From: RGIG3009 sp964389495
GTDB taxonomy: Bacteria; Bacillota; Clostridia; Oscillospirales; Acutalibacteraceae
DNA: 29,768 nucleotides
NCBI GenBank assembly: GCA_964389495.1
Contig: CAYMDU010000010.1
Coordinates: 1-29,768 of the forward strand
Direction: 5' to 3'
The position numbers and the translations under genes are program-made. Position 1 is the stretch's first letter; each line of letters begins with the position of its first letter. Shown here in pieces: positions 14,133 to 22,078 of this stretch. Below the pieces are notes generated by a model, which made no database searches, was not told the DNA's origin, and saw only the letters and a program-made list of their open reading frames with translations.

Positions 14133-16358
14133 ATGGCAAACGAAGAAACGCTGTGCGGCACAGTGGAGCGCGTGGTATTTCGCAACGGGGAAAACGGGTG
14201 GACCGTGTTGGAACTGGCTGCCGAAGACGAATTTTATAAAGTGGTAGGAACATTGCCGGCAATACAGGCAGGCGAATATGCGCAGTTCACAGGTGAATGG
14301 GTGGAACATGCCCGCTTTGGTCGGCAGTTTCGCGCCAGTGCCTATGAAAATCGTTTGCCAAACGATACGGAATCGGTGTTTCGGTATTTGGCATCCGGCG
14401 CGATCAAAGGGGTTGGCCCGGCCACGGCGGCCGCGTTGGTGGAGCATTTTGGGGCCGACACGCTGCGCGTGATGGAAGAAGAGCCGGAACGGCTAACAGA
14501 AATTCGCGGTATCACCGCGGTACGCGCACAAAAAATTGCCAAAACCTATCGGGAACAGTTCGGCTTGCGCGAGGTGATCATGGCTTTTGCCGGCTATGGA
14601 TTAACACAAAGCGAGGCTGTGCGTTGCTGGAAACGGTGGGGGGCTGTCACAGTGGAAACAGTGAAGAACAATCCCTATTGTTTGTGTTCACCGGGCCTGC
14701 GCATCGGGTTCGACCGTGCGGATCGCATTTGCATGAGCATGGATCGGCCGATGGACGATCCGCAGCGTGTGGAAGCGGGCCTGCTGCATGTTTTGCGGCA
14801 CAATTTGCGCAACGGGCACACCTGCTTGCCGCAAGACAAACTCATAACAGCGGGGGCGCAGTTGCTTGGCGTGTCGGAAACGCTGGCAGAAGAAACGCTG
14901 GACACCATGGTGCAGTCGTTCACCGTGCGGCGAGAACAGTTTGAAGAACGGACATTCCTTTTTTTGCCGGATTTGCATACGGCGGAGCGATACATTGCTT
15001 CCCGTATTCAGTTGATGAGGGGGTTCCACACGGCAATCACGCCGGAATTGGAACACCGATTGGAAACGGTGGAACAGAAAAACGGAATTCACTATCAAAC
15101 ACAGCAGCGATTGGCCATTTTGGAAGCCATGGACAAGGGCGTGCTGGTTCTCACCGGTGGGCCCGGCACGGGAAAAACCACCACACTGCGTGCCATTATT
15201 ACCTTGTTGGAAGGGCTGGGTGAGCGGGTGGAAATTGCCGCCCCCACCGGCCGTGCGGCCAAACGCATTGCGGAACTCACCGGCTGTGAGGCACGCACAA
15301 TTCACCGATTGTTGGAAGTGCAATGGGACGATAGCGACAATCCGGTGTTTGAACGCAACGAAAAAAATCCGTTGGATGCCGATGCCCTGATTGTTGACGA
15401 AGTATCCATGGTGGATACCTTGCTGTTCCACAATATGTTGCGTGCATTGCGCCCCGGTTGCCGTTTGATTTTGGTGGGCGATGCCGACCAGTTGCCGGCT
15501 GTTGGTGCCGGCCGTGTGTTGCACGACCTTATTGACAGCCGTGTGTTGCCGGTGGTGGAATTAACCGAGGTGTTTCGCCAAGCGTTGCAAAGCCACATTG
15601 TGGCGAATGCGCACCGCATTGTCAAGGGCGAAATGCCGGTGTTAGAGGACAAAACCGGAGATTTCTTTTTTCTGAAACAGCCCACCGCACTTGATACAGC
15701 AGAAACGGTGGTGGATTTGTGTGCACGGCGTCTCCCTGCCGGATACGGTACCAGTGCGTGGAGCGGTATTCAGGTGCTGTGCCCCGGCCGCAAGGGCGAA
15801 ATCGGAACCGAACGCCTTAATGCTCGTTTGCAACAGACATTAAACCCGCCGGCCGATACCAAGCGTGAGTGGCAGGGTGAAAACGGGTTGTTGCGCGAAG
15901 GGGACAAGGTGATGCACATTCGCAATGACTACGATATTGTATGGACACGCGACAGCGGTGAAACCGGCAACGGCGTTTTTAACGGGGATATCGGGGTGCT
16001 GGAAGCGATTGATGTGCGCGATAAAATCATGAAGATACGCTACGATGATCGTGTGGCGCTGTACACTTGGGACCAGGCTCAGGAGTTGGAGCTGGCCTAT
16101 GCCATCACCGTGCACAAAAGCCAGGGGAGCGAGTTCGACACGGTGGTTCTTCCGCTGTACCGCAATCCCGCACTGTTGTGCTACCGTAATTTGCTGTACA
16201 CGGCGGTAACCCGTGCCAAGCGATTGCTGGTGATGCTGGGCAGCCAGGAAACCGTGTATACCATGGTGCAGAACGACCGCAAGACTTTGCGATATACCGG
16301 TTTGGGATATTTTTTGCGTGAAAGCGAAACTTTGCTGAACGATGATGGGCACCGATAA
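14133..16358 (+). CDS. recD2: RecD2-type SF1B DNA helicase
   Basis: The 741-residue product starts at ATG 14133, just after TGAGGTGG. It has the RecD2 layout. An N-terminal domain specific to RecD2 begins CGTVERVVFRNGENGWTVL, and helix-hairpin-helix segments follow (IKGVGPATAAALVEHFG and LTEIRGITAVRAQKIA). The helicase core has Walker A GGPGTGKTTT (about 341-350), Walker B VDEVSMVD (about 420), VGDADQLPAVGAG, and the C-terminal motifs ITVHKSQGSEFD (about 660) and YTAVTRAKR. It is a 5'-3' helicase not tied to RecBC, known from Deinococcus and Bacillus to act in DNA repair and replication-fork handling. No recB or recC is nearby, consistent with RecD2. Confidence 0.95.
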   Translation: MANEETLCGTVERVVFRNGENGWTVLELAAEDEFYKVVGTLPAIQAGEYAQFTGEWVEHARFGRQFRASAYENRLPNDTESVFRYLASGAIKGVGPATAAALVEHFGADTLRVMEEEPERLTEIRGITAVRAQKIAKTYREQFGLREVIMAFAGYGLTQSEAVRCWKRWGAVTVETVKNNPYCLCSPGLRIGFDRADRICMSMDRPMDDPQRVEAGLLHVLRHNLRNGHTCLPQDKLITAGAQLLGVSETLAEETLDTMVQSFTVRREQFEERTFLFLPDLHTAERYIASRIQLMRGFHTAITPELEHRLETVEQKNGIHYQTQQRLAILEAMDKGVLVLTGGPGTGKTTTLRAIITLLEGLGERVEIAAPTGRAAKRIAELTGCEARTIHRLLEVQWDDSDNPVFERNEKNPLDADALIVDEVSMVDTLLFHNMLRALRPGCRLILVGDADQLPAVGAGRVLHDLIDSRVLPVVELTEVFRQALQSHIVANAHRIVKGEMPVLEDKTGDFFFLKQPTALDTAETVVDLCARRLPAGYGTSAWSGIQVLCPGRKGEIGTERLNARLQQTLNPPADTKREWQGENGLLREGDKVMHIRNDYDIVWTRDSGETGNGVFNGDIGVLEAIDVRDKIMKIRYDDRVALYTWDQAQELELAYAITVHKSQGSEFDTVVLPLYRNPALLCYRNLLYTAVTRAKRLLVMLGSQETVYTMVQNDRKTLRYTGLGYFLRESETLLNDDGHR

Positions 16359-16380
16359 ATCGTGGCGGCGGATAACAATA

Positions 16381-16415
16381 AAAGGGATTTCTGCAAACCG
16401 TAGGAATCCCTTTTT
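16381..16415. terminator. Bidirectional terminator between recD2 and the P-type ATPase gene
   Basis: AAAGGGATTTCT (16381-16392) pairs with AGGAATCCCTTT (16402-16413) with one G-T pair, with A-run and T-run on the flanks, between the convergent gene ends. Confidence 0.8.
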
Positions 16416-16444
16416 AATGTGATTGACAATGCAAAAATGGCGGG

Positions 16445-18301
16445 TTAAAATTTGCGGTCGTATAGCAAGGCGGCAATGAGAATAACAAAGCACGAGCCGG
16501 CATTGTGCACCAAGGCACCGGTGGTGGGCGTCAGCAATCCGGCAACCGACAAACCGACTGCCACAAAATTGATGAACATTGACAGCGCGATGCTGCCGCG
16601 AATGGTGCGCACAGTGGCATTGGACAAGCGTTTGAGATAGGGAATAACCGAAAGATCATCCCGCATGAGGGCAATATCGGCCGCTTCCACGGCGATATCG
16701 CTGCCCATGATGCCCATGGCCACACCCACATCTGCAGCTTTCAGAGCTGGAGCATCGTTCACACCGTCGCCGATCATGCAAACGGTGTGCCCCGCTGTTT
16801 GGAAGTCGTTCACGGCGGCCACTTTTTGTTCAGGAAGCAGTTCGGCACGCACGGCGGTGATGCCGGCCTGGTTGGCAATAAAGGCCGCAGCGGTGGCATT
16901 GTCACCGGTGAGCAAAACGGTGTTGGTGTGCATGGCGGCCAGGCTTTCGGTCATGGTGCGTGCTTCGGGACGCAGAGTGTCGGATAAAGCAACAATACCC
17001 AAGCACCCGCTGTCGTCGGCCACAACTACCGAAGCGTGGCCTTGTTCCCGCACGCGGCGCAGTGCGTCTTTGGCTGCTTTGTTGAGCTCCACGCCGTGTT
17101 CGTTCAGAAAGGCTTCGTTACCGCAGCACAACCGGCGTCCGCTGAGATGTACACACACGCCTTTGCCGGCCGTCATGCGGAAATCGTCCGGCGCGACGAA
17201 CGCAATACGGTGCGTGTTGGCATAGGCCACAATGGCCTTGCCGAGCGGGTGTTCACTCTTGCTTTCTGCCGAGGCGGCCAGCGCCAACAGTTCGGTTTCC
17301 GAAACTGCTTTTGTGGTGGGAATGGCGGCACACACGGTGAGGGTGCCGCAGGTGAGGGTGCCCGTTTTGTCCAAGGCGATGGTGTCCACATGCCCCATGG
17401 TTTCCAGCGCTTGTCCGGATTTGATAATCACACCGTGCTTGGTGGCTTGGCCGATCGCTGCCATGATGGCGGTGGGAGTGGCCAGTACCAAAGCGCAGGG
17501 ACAAAACACCACCAACACCGTGACGGCACGGGTGATATCCCGGGTGAGCAATCCGGTTATCAGGGCAACAAGCAATGCGGCCGGTACCAACCAACTGGCC
17601 CACACATCGGCAATGCGTGCCGTGGGAGCTTTTTTGTTTTCGGCTTCCTGCACCAAGCGAATCAGTTTTTGCAACGAGCTGTCGGCGCCCACTTTGGAAG
17701 CACGAATGTCCATAGTTCCGAACCGGTTAACGGTTCCGCAAAATACGGTGTCACCGACTGCTTTATCCACCGGCAGCGATTCACCGGTGACAACCGATTG
17801 GTCCACCGATGTTTCGCCGGCAAGTACCGTGCCGTCCACCGGGATGCTTTCGCCCGGCAAAATGCGCAGAATGTCGCCCACTTGAATTTCTTCGGCAGCC
17901 ACGGTTTCTTCGTGTCCGTCAACCACACGGCGACCTTGTGCCGGGGCCAATGTCATTAGCGCTTTCAGTCCTTTTTTGGCACGGCCGGTGGTGAGGTCTT
18001 CCAAAATTTCGCCGATAGCCATAATAAAGGCTACTTCGCCGGCAGCAAACACATCGCCGATGGCGATGGCGGCTATCATCGCAACCGTAATTAGCAACGC
18101 CGATGAAATTTTGCGAATTCCCCGATTGGTAATCAGCTTGTGTATGGCGTGGTAGGCAAGAGGTATGCCGCTGATGAACAGCGTGACCCAAGCGGGGTCA
18201 ATGGGCAAACGGTTGGCCAAAAGCAAGCTGCCAACCAAAAATACGCCGCTAACCAGCGTGAGGGGGATGCCGGTGAGTTTTTCTACCGCCTTTTGAAACA
18301 T
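16445..18301 (-). CDS. P1B-type heavy-metal translocating ATPase
   Basis: The start is ATG 18301, seven bases after AAAGGAG; the open frame reaches further but into the promoter. The 618-residue membrane pump has all P-type marks: TGES (172-175), the metal-binding CPC (267-269) in the membrane, the phosphorylated Asp311 in DKTGT, the HP dipeptide of P1B pumps (351-352, SEHPLGKA) and GDGVNDAP (511-518). The N-terminal CxxC metal-binding domain is absent, and only a short basic lead precedes the first helix. The last helix region reads HNAGSCFVILIAALL. CPC with HN-x-GS suggests a zinc/cadmium/manganese-type exporter rather than copper, but specificity cannot be settled. It is divergent from a TetR regulator. 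Confidence 0.93.
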   Translation of the reverse strand: MFQKAVEKLTGIPLTLVSGVFLVGSLLLANRLPIDPAWVTLFISGIPLAYHAIHKLITNRGIRKISSALLITVAMIAAIAIGDVFAAGEVAFIMAIGEILEDLTTGRAKKGLKALMTLAPAQGRRVVDGHEETVAAEEIQVGDILRILPGESIPVDGTVLAGETSVDQSVVTGESLPVDKAVGDTVFCGTVNRFGTMDIRASKVGADSSLQKLIRLVQEAENKKAPTARIADVWASWLVPAALLVALITGLLTRDITRAVTVLVVFCPCALVLATPTAIMAAIGQATKHGVIIKSGQALETMGHVDTIALDKTGTLTCGTLTVCAAIPTTKAVSETELLALAASAESKSEHPLGKAIVAYANTHRIAFVAPDDFRMTAGKGVCVHLSGRRLCCGNEAFLNEHGVELNKAAKDALRRVREQGHASVVVADDSGCLGIVALSDTLRPEARTMTESLAAMHTNTVLLTGDNATAAAFIANQAGITAVRAELLPEQKVAAVNDFQTAGHTVCMIGDGVNDAPALKAADVGVAMGIMGSDIAVEAADIALMRDDLSVIPYLKRLSNATVRTIRGSIALSMFINFVAVGLSVAGLLTPTTGALVHNAGSCFVILIAALLYDRKF

Positions 18302-18317
18302 GCAAACACTCCTTTTG

Positions 18318-18346
18318 TTGACTTTGAACGGCAAATGCAGTATACT
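18318..18346 (+). promoter_or_regulatory. Predicted promoter of the TetR gene
   Basis: TTGACT (18318-18323) and TATACT (18341-18346) are spaced by 17 bases. The -10 box lies in the middle of the 24-base dyad, so a bound regulator would block it. The leader to the TetR ATG is then about 120 bases. Confidence 0.6.
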
Positions 18347-18354
18347 GTATTTGC
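18331..18354. promoter_or_regulatory. 24-base dyad between the ATPase and TetR genes (candidate TetR operator)
   Basis: GCAAATGCAGTA and TACTGTATTTGC abut with only one mismatched pair. The dyad lies 30 bases before the ATPase start and covers the -10 box of the TetR promoter. Its centre also reads TATACT on the minus strand, a possible -10 for the ATPase. A partial copy, CTGTATTTAGTATAG, follows at 18371-18385. Confidence 0.7.
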
Positions 18355-18471
18355 TACAAAACAACTTGTTCTGTATTTAGTATAGGAACGGTGTCGCCGA
18401 AATGCAACAGCCAAAAGCGGGCACTTGTTCGTTACGGAACAGGTGAGAAAAACTGTTCGGGAGTGAAAAAT

Positions 18472-19035
18472 ATGGACAGGCGACAAAAGAAAACAAGAGA
18501 TGCTATTTTCACGGCATTCACCACGCTGCTGGCGCACAAAAACTACAACCAGATTTCGGTGCAGGAAATCATCGACGCGGCCGATATCGGGCGCACCACC
18601 TTTTATGCGCATTTTGAAACCAAGGACTATTTGCTGAAAGAGTTGTGCGAAGAACTGTTCAATCACATTATCGACACCGCCATGGGGTTGCCGCACGGTG
18701 CCTATCACTATAACTGCGGGTGTGAAACCGATTCGGTTTTTTTGCATTTGCTGCGGCATTTGCAGGAAAACGATTTGAATATTTTGGGATTGCTTTCGTC
18801 CGAAAACAACGAGATTTTTCTGCGCTATTTTAAAAGTAATTTAAAGAAGCTCATTGTATCGCAATATGCCGACAAAGGGCGGCTGGCTCATTCGCAATTA
18901 CCGCAGGACTATTTGGTGAATCATCTGTCGGTTTCGTTTGTGGAAACGGTGGATTGGTGGTTATCGCACCGCATGACGGAAACGCCGGAACAAATCGCCG
19001 AATACTATTTGGCGGTAATTGAACCGCTGTTGTAA
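18472..19035 (+). CDS. TetR/AcrR-family regulator, divergent from the metal ATPase
   Basis: The ATG at 18472 follows GGGAGTG; 187 residues is a normal TetR length. The N-terminal helix-turn-helix spans about residues 8-54 (ISVQEIIDAADIGRTTFYAHFETKDYLL). The ligand domain carries a cluster unusual for the family: His75, His79, Cys82 and Cys84 in LPHGAYHYNCGC. Divergent orientation around a 24-base dyad makes it the likely regulator of the ATPase and of itself. Metal exporters are more often under ArsR, MerR or CsoR control, but TetR-type metal sensors exist (SczA of streptococci for zinc, ComR of E. coli for copper). Whether the His/Cys cluster binds metal is inference. Confidence 0.88.
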   Translation: MDRRQKKTRDAIFTAFTTLLAHKNYNQISVQEIIDAADIGRTTFYAHFETKDYLLKELCEELFNHIIDTAMGLPHGAYHYNCGCETDSVFLHLLRHLQENDLNILGLLSSENNEIFLRYFKSNLKKLIVSQYADKGRLAHSQLPQDYLVNHLSVSFVETVDWWLSHRMTETPEQIAEYYLAVIEPLL

Positions 19036-19055
19036 AAGCTCAATCGTGATGATGC

Positions 19056-19092
19056 AAACCGGGTCAAAGGCAGGACGCCTTTGACCCGGTTT
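19056..19092. terminator. Bidirectional terminator between the TetR gene and yifB
   Basis: AAACCGGGTCAAAGGC (19056-19071) and GCCTTTGACCCGGTTT (19077-19092) are perfect 16-base arms around AGGAC, between two convergent gene ends. Confidence 0.9.
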
Positions 19093-19103
19093 GTTAGTGG
19101 TTA

Positions 19104-20639
19104 TCAGCCGCGATGCGACCAGTATTTTCTGTCCAAACTGCGGTATTGGATGGCTTCGGCAATGTGTGGTGCATCCAGTGTGTTGCAGCCTTCCAAATCG
19201 GCGATGGTGCGTGCTACTTTAAGGATACGGTGATAGGCGCGGGCGGATAGATCCATGGCGGAAAATGCCTGTTCCAACAGTTTTTCTGCAGCCGGCGTTA
19301 CACAGCACAACTCGCGAATACTGTCTGGCGGAAGCTGGGCGTTGGTGAGCACGCCGGTGTGTTCGGAGCGCTGTGCCTGGCGTGCACGAGCCTGCACAAC
19401 ACGCTCGCGAATGGAAGCCGAAGATTCCGCCGGCTGACGAGTGGCCAGCTGCTCGAATTCCACGGGCGGCACTTCGATGTGCAAATCAAACCGATCCAGC
19501 AACGGGCCTGACACCCGCGCAAGGTAGCGCCGGCTGTCGGCCGGCGAACAGGTGCAAGTGCGTGTGGGGTGGCCGAAATAGCCGCAACGGCAGGGGTTCA
19601 TGGCGGCAACCAGCATGAACGAGCAGGGATAGGTGACACTGGCGCTCACGCGCGATATGGTGATGTGGCCGTCTTCCAAAGGTTGCCGCAAGGCTTCCAT
19701 GGATTGGCGGGAAAATTCGGGAAGTTCATCCAAAAACAGCACACCGTTGTGCGCCAGCGAAGCTTCGCCGGGGCGCGGATTGCTTCCGCCGCCGGTGAGA
19801 CCGTTAAGCGATACCGAGTGATGCGGCGAGCGAAACGGGCGTGAGGTGAGCAAGCCGGTGCCGCGGGGCAGTGTGCCGGCAATGGAATGAATGGCCGAAG
19901 ATTCCAAGGCTTCGGCACGGGTGAGATCCGGCAAAATGGAGGGAAGGCGTTTGGCCAGCATGCTTTTTCCGGAACCGGGTGGGCCGATGAGCAAAATGTT
20001 GTGGCCGCCGGCAGCCGCAATTTCCATGGCACGGCGGGCAACCGGCTGCCCCATAACATCGGCAAAATCGGGGGCGTGCCGATCGGTTCCGGGGACAAAG
20101 ACTTGTGTTGGCAACGGGGTAAGAGGGGATTCTCCCACCAAGTGAGCCAGCAGAGAGCGCACATGGTCAACGGCGTATACGGTGATGCCGTCTACTACGG
20201 CGCCTTCGGCGGCGTTGTCGGCAGGGAGATACACGGATGACAGCCCGGCGGCACGCGCGGCGAGTACCATGGGCAAAACGCCGGTTATGGGGCGAATATC
20301 GCCGGTGAGCGACAGTTCACCCACAAAGGCGGCTTGTTCCAGCCCGTTGGGGGACAACTGGCCGGCGGCACACAGCAACGAAAGAAACAACGGAAGGTCA
20401 TACACGGCCCCTTCCTTTTTCACATCGGCAGGTGCCAAATTCACCGTGATGTGGCTCACGGGAAATTCAAAACCGCAGTTTTTCAGCGCAGCACGCACAC
20501 GATCGCGTGATTCGCGCACGGCTACACCGGCCAAACCCACCACATCAAATCCCGGTAATCCTTGCGAAATATCGGTTTCCACTGTAACAAGGTACCCCTC
20601 AATTCCCAGTACGCCCATGCTGTTCAAACGGGAAAACAT
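19104..20639 (-). CDS. YifB/ComM-family Mg-chelatase-like AAA+ ATPase
   Basis: The 511-residue protein has the three-part YifB layout. The N-terminal Lon-protease-like domain begins GVLGIEGYLVTVETDISQGL and includes GLPGFDVVGLAGVAVRESRDRVRAAL. The AAA+ core has Walker A IGPPGSGKS (218-226) and Walker B LFLDELPEF. The insertion NPCRCGYFGHPTRTCTCS holds four cysteines conserved in the family. The C-terminal helical domain has SARAYHRILKVARTIADL. ComM of Vibrio and Haemophilus is a branch-migration helicase aiding integration of incoming DNA. In Bacillota the role is less clear. The start at 20639 has AAAGGGG upstream. It has its own promoter, divergent from the TM2 gene. Confidence 0.93.
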   Translation of the reverse strand: MFSRLNSMGVLGIEGYLVTVETDISQGLPGFDVVGLAGVAVRESRDRVRAALKNCGFEFPVSHITVNLAPADVKKEGAVYDLPLFLSLLCAAGQLSPNGLEQAAFVGELSLTGDIRPITGVLPMVLAARAAGLSSVYLPADNAAEGAVVDGITVYAVDHVRSLLAHLVGESPLTPLPTQVFVPGTDRHAPDFADVMGQPVARRAMEIAAAGGHNILLIGPPGSGKSMLAKRLPSILPDLTRAEALESSAIHSIAGTLPRGTGLLTSRPFRSPHHSVSLNGLTGGGSNPRPGEASLAHNGVLFLDELPEFSRQSMEALRQPLEDGHITISRVSASVTYPCSFMLVAAMNPCRCGYFGHPTRTCTCSPADSRRYLARVSGPLLDRFDLHIEVPPVEFEQLATRQPAESSASIRERVVQARARQAQRSEHTGVLTNAQLPPDSIRELCCVTPAAEKLLEQAFSAMDLSARAYHRILKVARTIADLEGCNTLDAPHIAEAIQYRSLDRKYWSHRG

Positions 20640-20660
20640 GCAATCAACCCCTTTTCATTC

Positions 20661-20689
20661 AGTATACCATGGAGAGTAATTTCACACAA
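20661..20689 (-). promoter_or_regulatory. Predicted promoter of yifB
   Basis: On the minus strand TTGTGT (20689-20684) and TATACT (20666-20661) are spaced by 17 bases, 21 bases before the start codon. Confidence 0.6.
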
Positions 20690-20696
20690 GTCCCTC

Positions 20697-20725
20697 TTGC
20701 GTTTTTTGTCGGAATGCGCTATACT
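20697..20725 (+). promoter_or_regulatory. Predicted promoter of the zinc-ribbon TM2 gene
   Basis: TTGCGT (20697-20702) and TATACT (20720-20725) are spaced by 17 bases, 31 bases before the ATG at 20757. Confidence 0.6.
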
Positions 20726-20756
20726 GTTTTTAGAAAAGCAAAGGAGGCTGTGGCGT

Positions 20757-21416
20757 ATGGATACCCAGTATTGCGCGCAATGTGGGCACATTTGCGGTGC
20801 ATCAGATAGATTTTGTGTGGCTTGCGGAACATCGTTGGTGGTTCCGCCGGTGGTACCGGAAAAACCGGTGATACCGGTGCAGGAGGGCGCGGAAGTGCCG
20901 CCTCAATACACCGCTGCGCCGCAGCCACCAGAACAGCAACAGCAACCGCCACCGAATGGGAGGGCGTATTGTACAATGCCGCATGATGAAGCACCGCACA
21001 CGGCAAGCGGGCTCTTTTGTCGCCGCTGCGGTTGCCCGGTTGCACCCGGCATGGCCTATTGTACCAACTGCCTAACACGCGTGGGCGAAGGCGACGGATT
21101 TTGCCAATTTTGCGGGCAGGCGGTGTACCCACAAATGCCGCTTTGCACGGTTTGCGGTCGCGCTATCCCGCCGGCAACCGATGCCAAGTCACGGTTGGCA
21201 GCCGGGCTGCTGGGGATTTTTCTGGGATCGTTGGGGGTTCACAATTTCTATTTGGGATACGACGGAAAAGCCATTGCCCAGCTGCTGATGACATTGATTG
21301 GCTGGATGTTTGTGTTTCCTTTGATTGCTTCGGCCATTTGGAGCTTGGTTGAAGGAATCATGCTGTTGGGGGGAGTTATCACGGTGGACGGTCGTGGCCG
21401 CCGCTTAAAGGACTAA
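20757..21416 (+). CDS. Zinc-ribbon TM2-domain membrane protein
   Basis: ATG 20757 follows AAGGAGG. The 219-residue protein has three four-cysteine ribbons: Cys6/9/20/23, Cys88/91/102/105 and Cys116/119/130/133. A low-complexity linker rich in Pro and Gln (about 28-68) separates the first from the other two. The C-terminal TM2 domain (about 144-206) has the typical KSRLAAGLLGIFLGSLGVHNFYLGY start, with the GxxGxHxFYLG motif, and a second helix. TM2 proteins of bacteria are widespread and have no established function; ribbons suggest protein or nucleic acid contact on the cytosolic side. It stands alone between its own promoter and the CarD promoter. Confidence 0.87.
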   Translation: MDTQYCAQCGHICGASDRFCVACGTSLVVPPVVPEKPVIPVQEGAEVPPQYTAAPQPPEQQQQPPPNGRAYCTMPHDEAPHTASGLFCRRCGCPVAPGMAYCTNCLTRVGEGDGFCQFCGQAVYPQMPLCTVCGRAIPPATDAKSRLAAGLLGIFLGSLGVHNFYLGYDGKAIAQLLMTLIGWMFVFPLIASAIWSLVEGIMLLGGVITVDGRGRRLKD

Positions 21417-21441
21417 TGTTCGATTTGTGAAATTTGCCCAT

Positions 21442-21470
21442 TTGAAAAACCGAAAAAATCATGCTATACT
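21442..21470 (+). promoter_or_regulatory. Predicted promoter of the CarD-like gene
   Basis: TTGAAA (21442-21447) and TATACT (21465-21470) are spaced by exactly 17 bases. Transcription would begin near 21477, immediately before the leader hairpin. Confidence 0.7.
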
Positions 21471-21480
21471 AAACTTATCA

Positions 21481-21533
21481 ACGCGCAGTTTGCACAGCGG
21501 AACTAAGTCCTGTTGAGCAAGCGGCGCGTTTTT
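21481..21533 (+). promoter_or_regulatory. Terminator-like leader hairpin before the CarD-like gene (possible attenuator)
   Basis: ACGCGC (21481-21486) pairs with GCGCGT (21524-21529). After one A-G mismatch, GTTTGC (21488-21493) pairs with GCAAGC (21517-21522) with one G-T pair. Inner ACA/TGT and GGA/TCC pairs close on a loop ACTAAG. The stem is followed by TTTTT and five bases later by the AGGAGA ribosome site. A terminator between promoter and gene implies attenuation, or a short independent RNA of about 55 bases. It matches no riboswitch class I know. Confidence 0.55.
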
Positions 21534-21551
21534 CGGTAGGAGATGATGACG

Positions 21552-22022
21552 ATGTTTCAAGTGGGCGATACGGTGGTGCATCCCGGTGAAGGGTTGTGTG
21601 AGGTGCGTGATATTTGCACCAAGGAATTTGTGGCAGGACAACCGCGGGAATACTACGCGCTGCGTCCGTTGCGCGTCGGTGCGGAAACCACCGTGTTTTT
21701 GCCGGTGGACCAAACCCGCGTGCCTTTGCGGGCGGTGATGTCGAAGCAGTTGGCACAAAGATTGCAAGAAGAAGCCCGGCAGCATGCCCCGGTGTGGACC
21801 GCCAACGAGCGTGAACGGCAGGAACGGGTGTTGCGGATTTTGCACGAGGCCGAGCCGGTTGCCTTGATGCGTTTGGTGATGGATTTGTGTGCCGAGCAAA
21901 CGCGCCGCCGTGAAACGGGCAAAAAGCTGAGGTATGCCGATGAGCATGCGCTTACCGAAGCGCGCCGATTGCTTCGGCAGGAATTGGCCGCCGTGCTGGG
22001 AGATGAGACACCGGTGCTGTGA
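21552..22022 (+). CDS. CarD/CdnL-like transcriptional regulator
   Basis: Of the ATG codons at 21543, 21546 and 21552, the last best fits the AGGAG site nine bases upstream and gives the family start MFQVGDTVVHPGEGLCEV. The 156-residue product has the N-terminal Tudor-like RNA polymerase interaction domain of CarD/CdnL/TRCF (about residues 1-60; YYALRPL and FLPVD are typical). A helical C-terminal domain rich in Arg and Glu follows (about 70-150). CarD proteins bind the RNA polymerase beta subunit and adjust open complex formation at many promoters. Length and domain order match the family. The gene has its own promoter and a hairpin leader. Confidence 0.88.
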   Translation: MFQVGDTVVHPGEGLCEVRDICTKEFVAGQPREYYALRPLRVGAETTVFLPVDQTRVPLRAVMSKQLAQRLQEEARQHAPVWTANERERQERVLRILHEAEPVALMRLVMDLCAEQTRRRETGKKLRYADEHALTEARRLLRQELAAVLGDETPVL

Positions 22023-22030
22023 ACATACGA

Positions 22031-22068
22031 AAAGAGCGATGCGCGGCTTTGGCTGTGCATCGCTCTTT
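22031..22068. terminator. Bidirectional terminator between the CarD-like gene and nrdR
   Basis: AAAGAGCGATGC (22031-22042) and GCATCGCTCTTT (22057-22068) are perfect 12-base arms between the convergent ends. Confidence 0.88.
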
Positions 22069-22078
22069 GGCGTTAAAG

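Noticed and set aside
14688..15524. 278-codon minus-strand frame within recD2
   Set aside because: Shadow of the helicase core, with no start signal or family resemblance.
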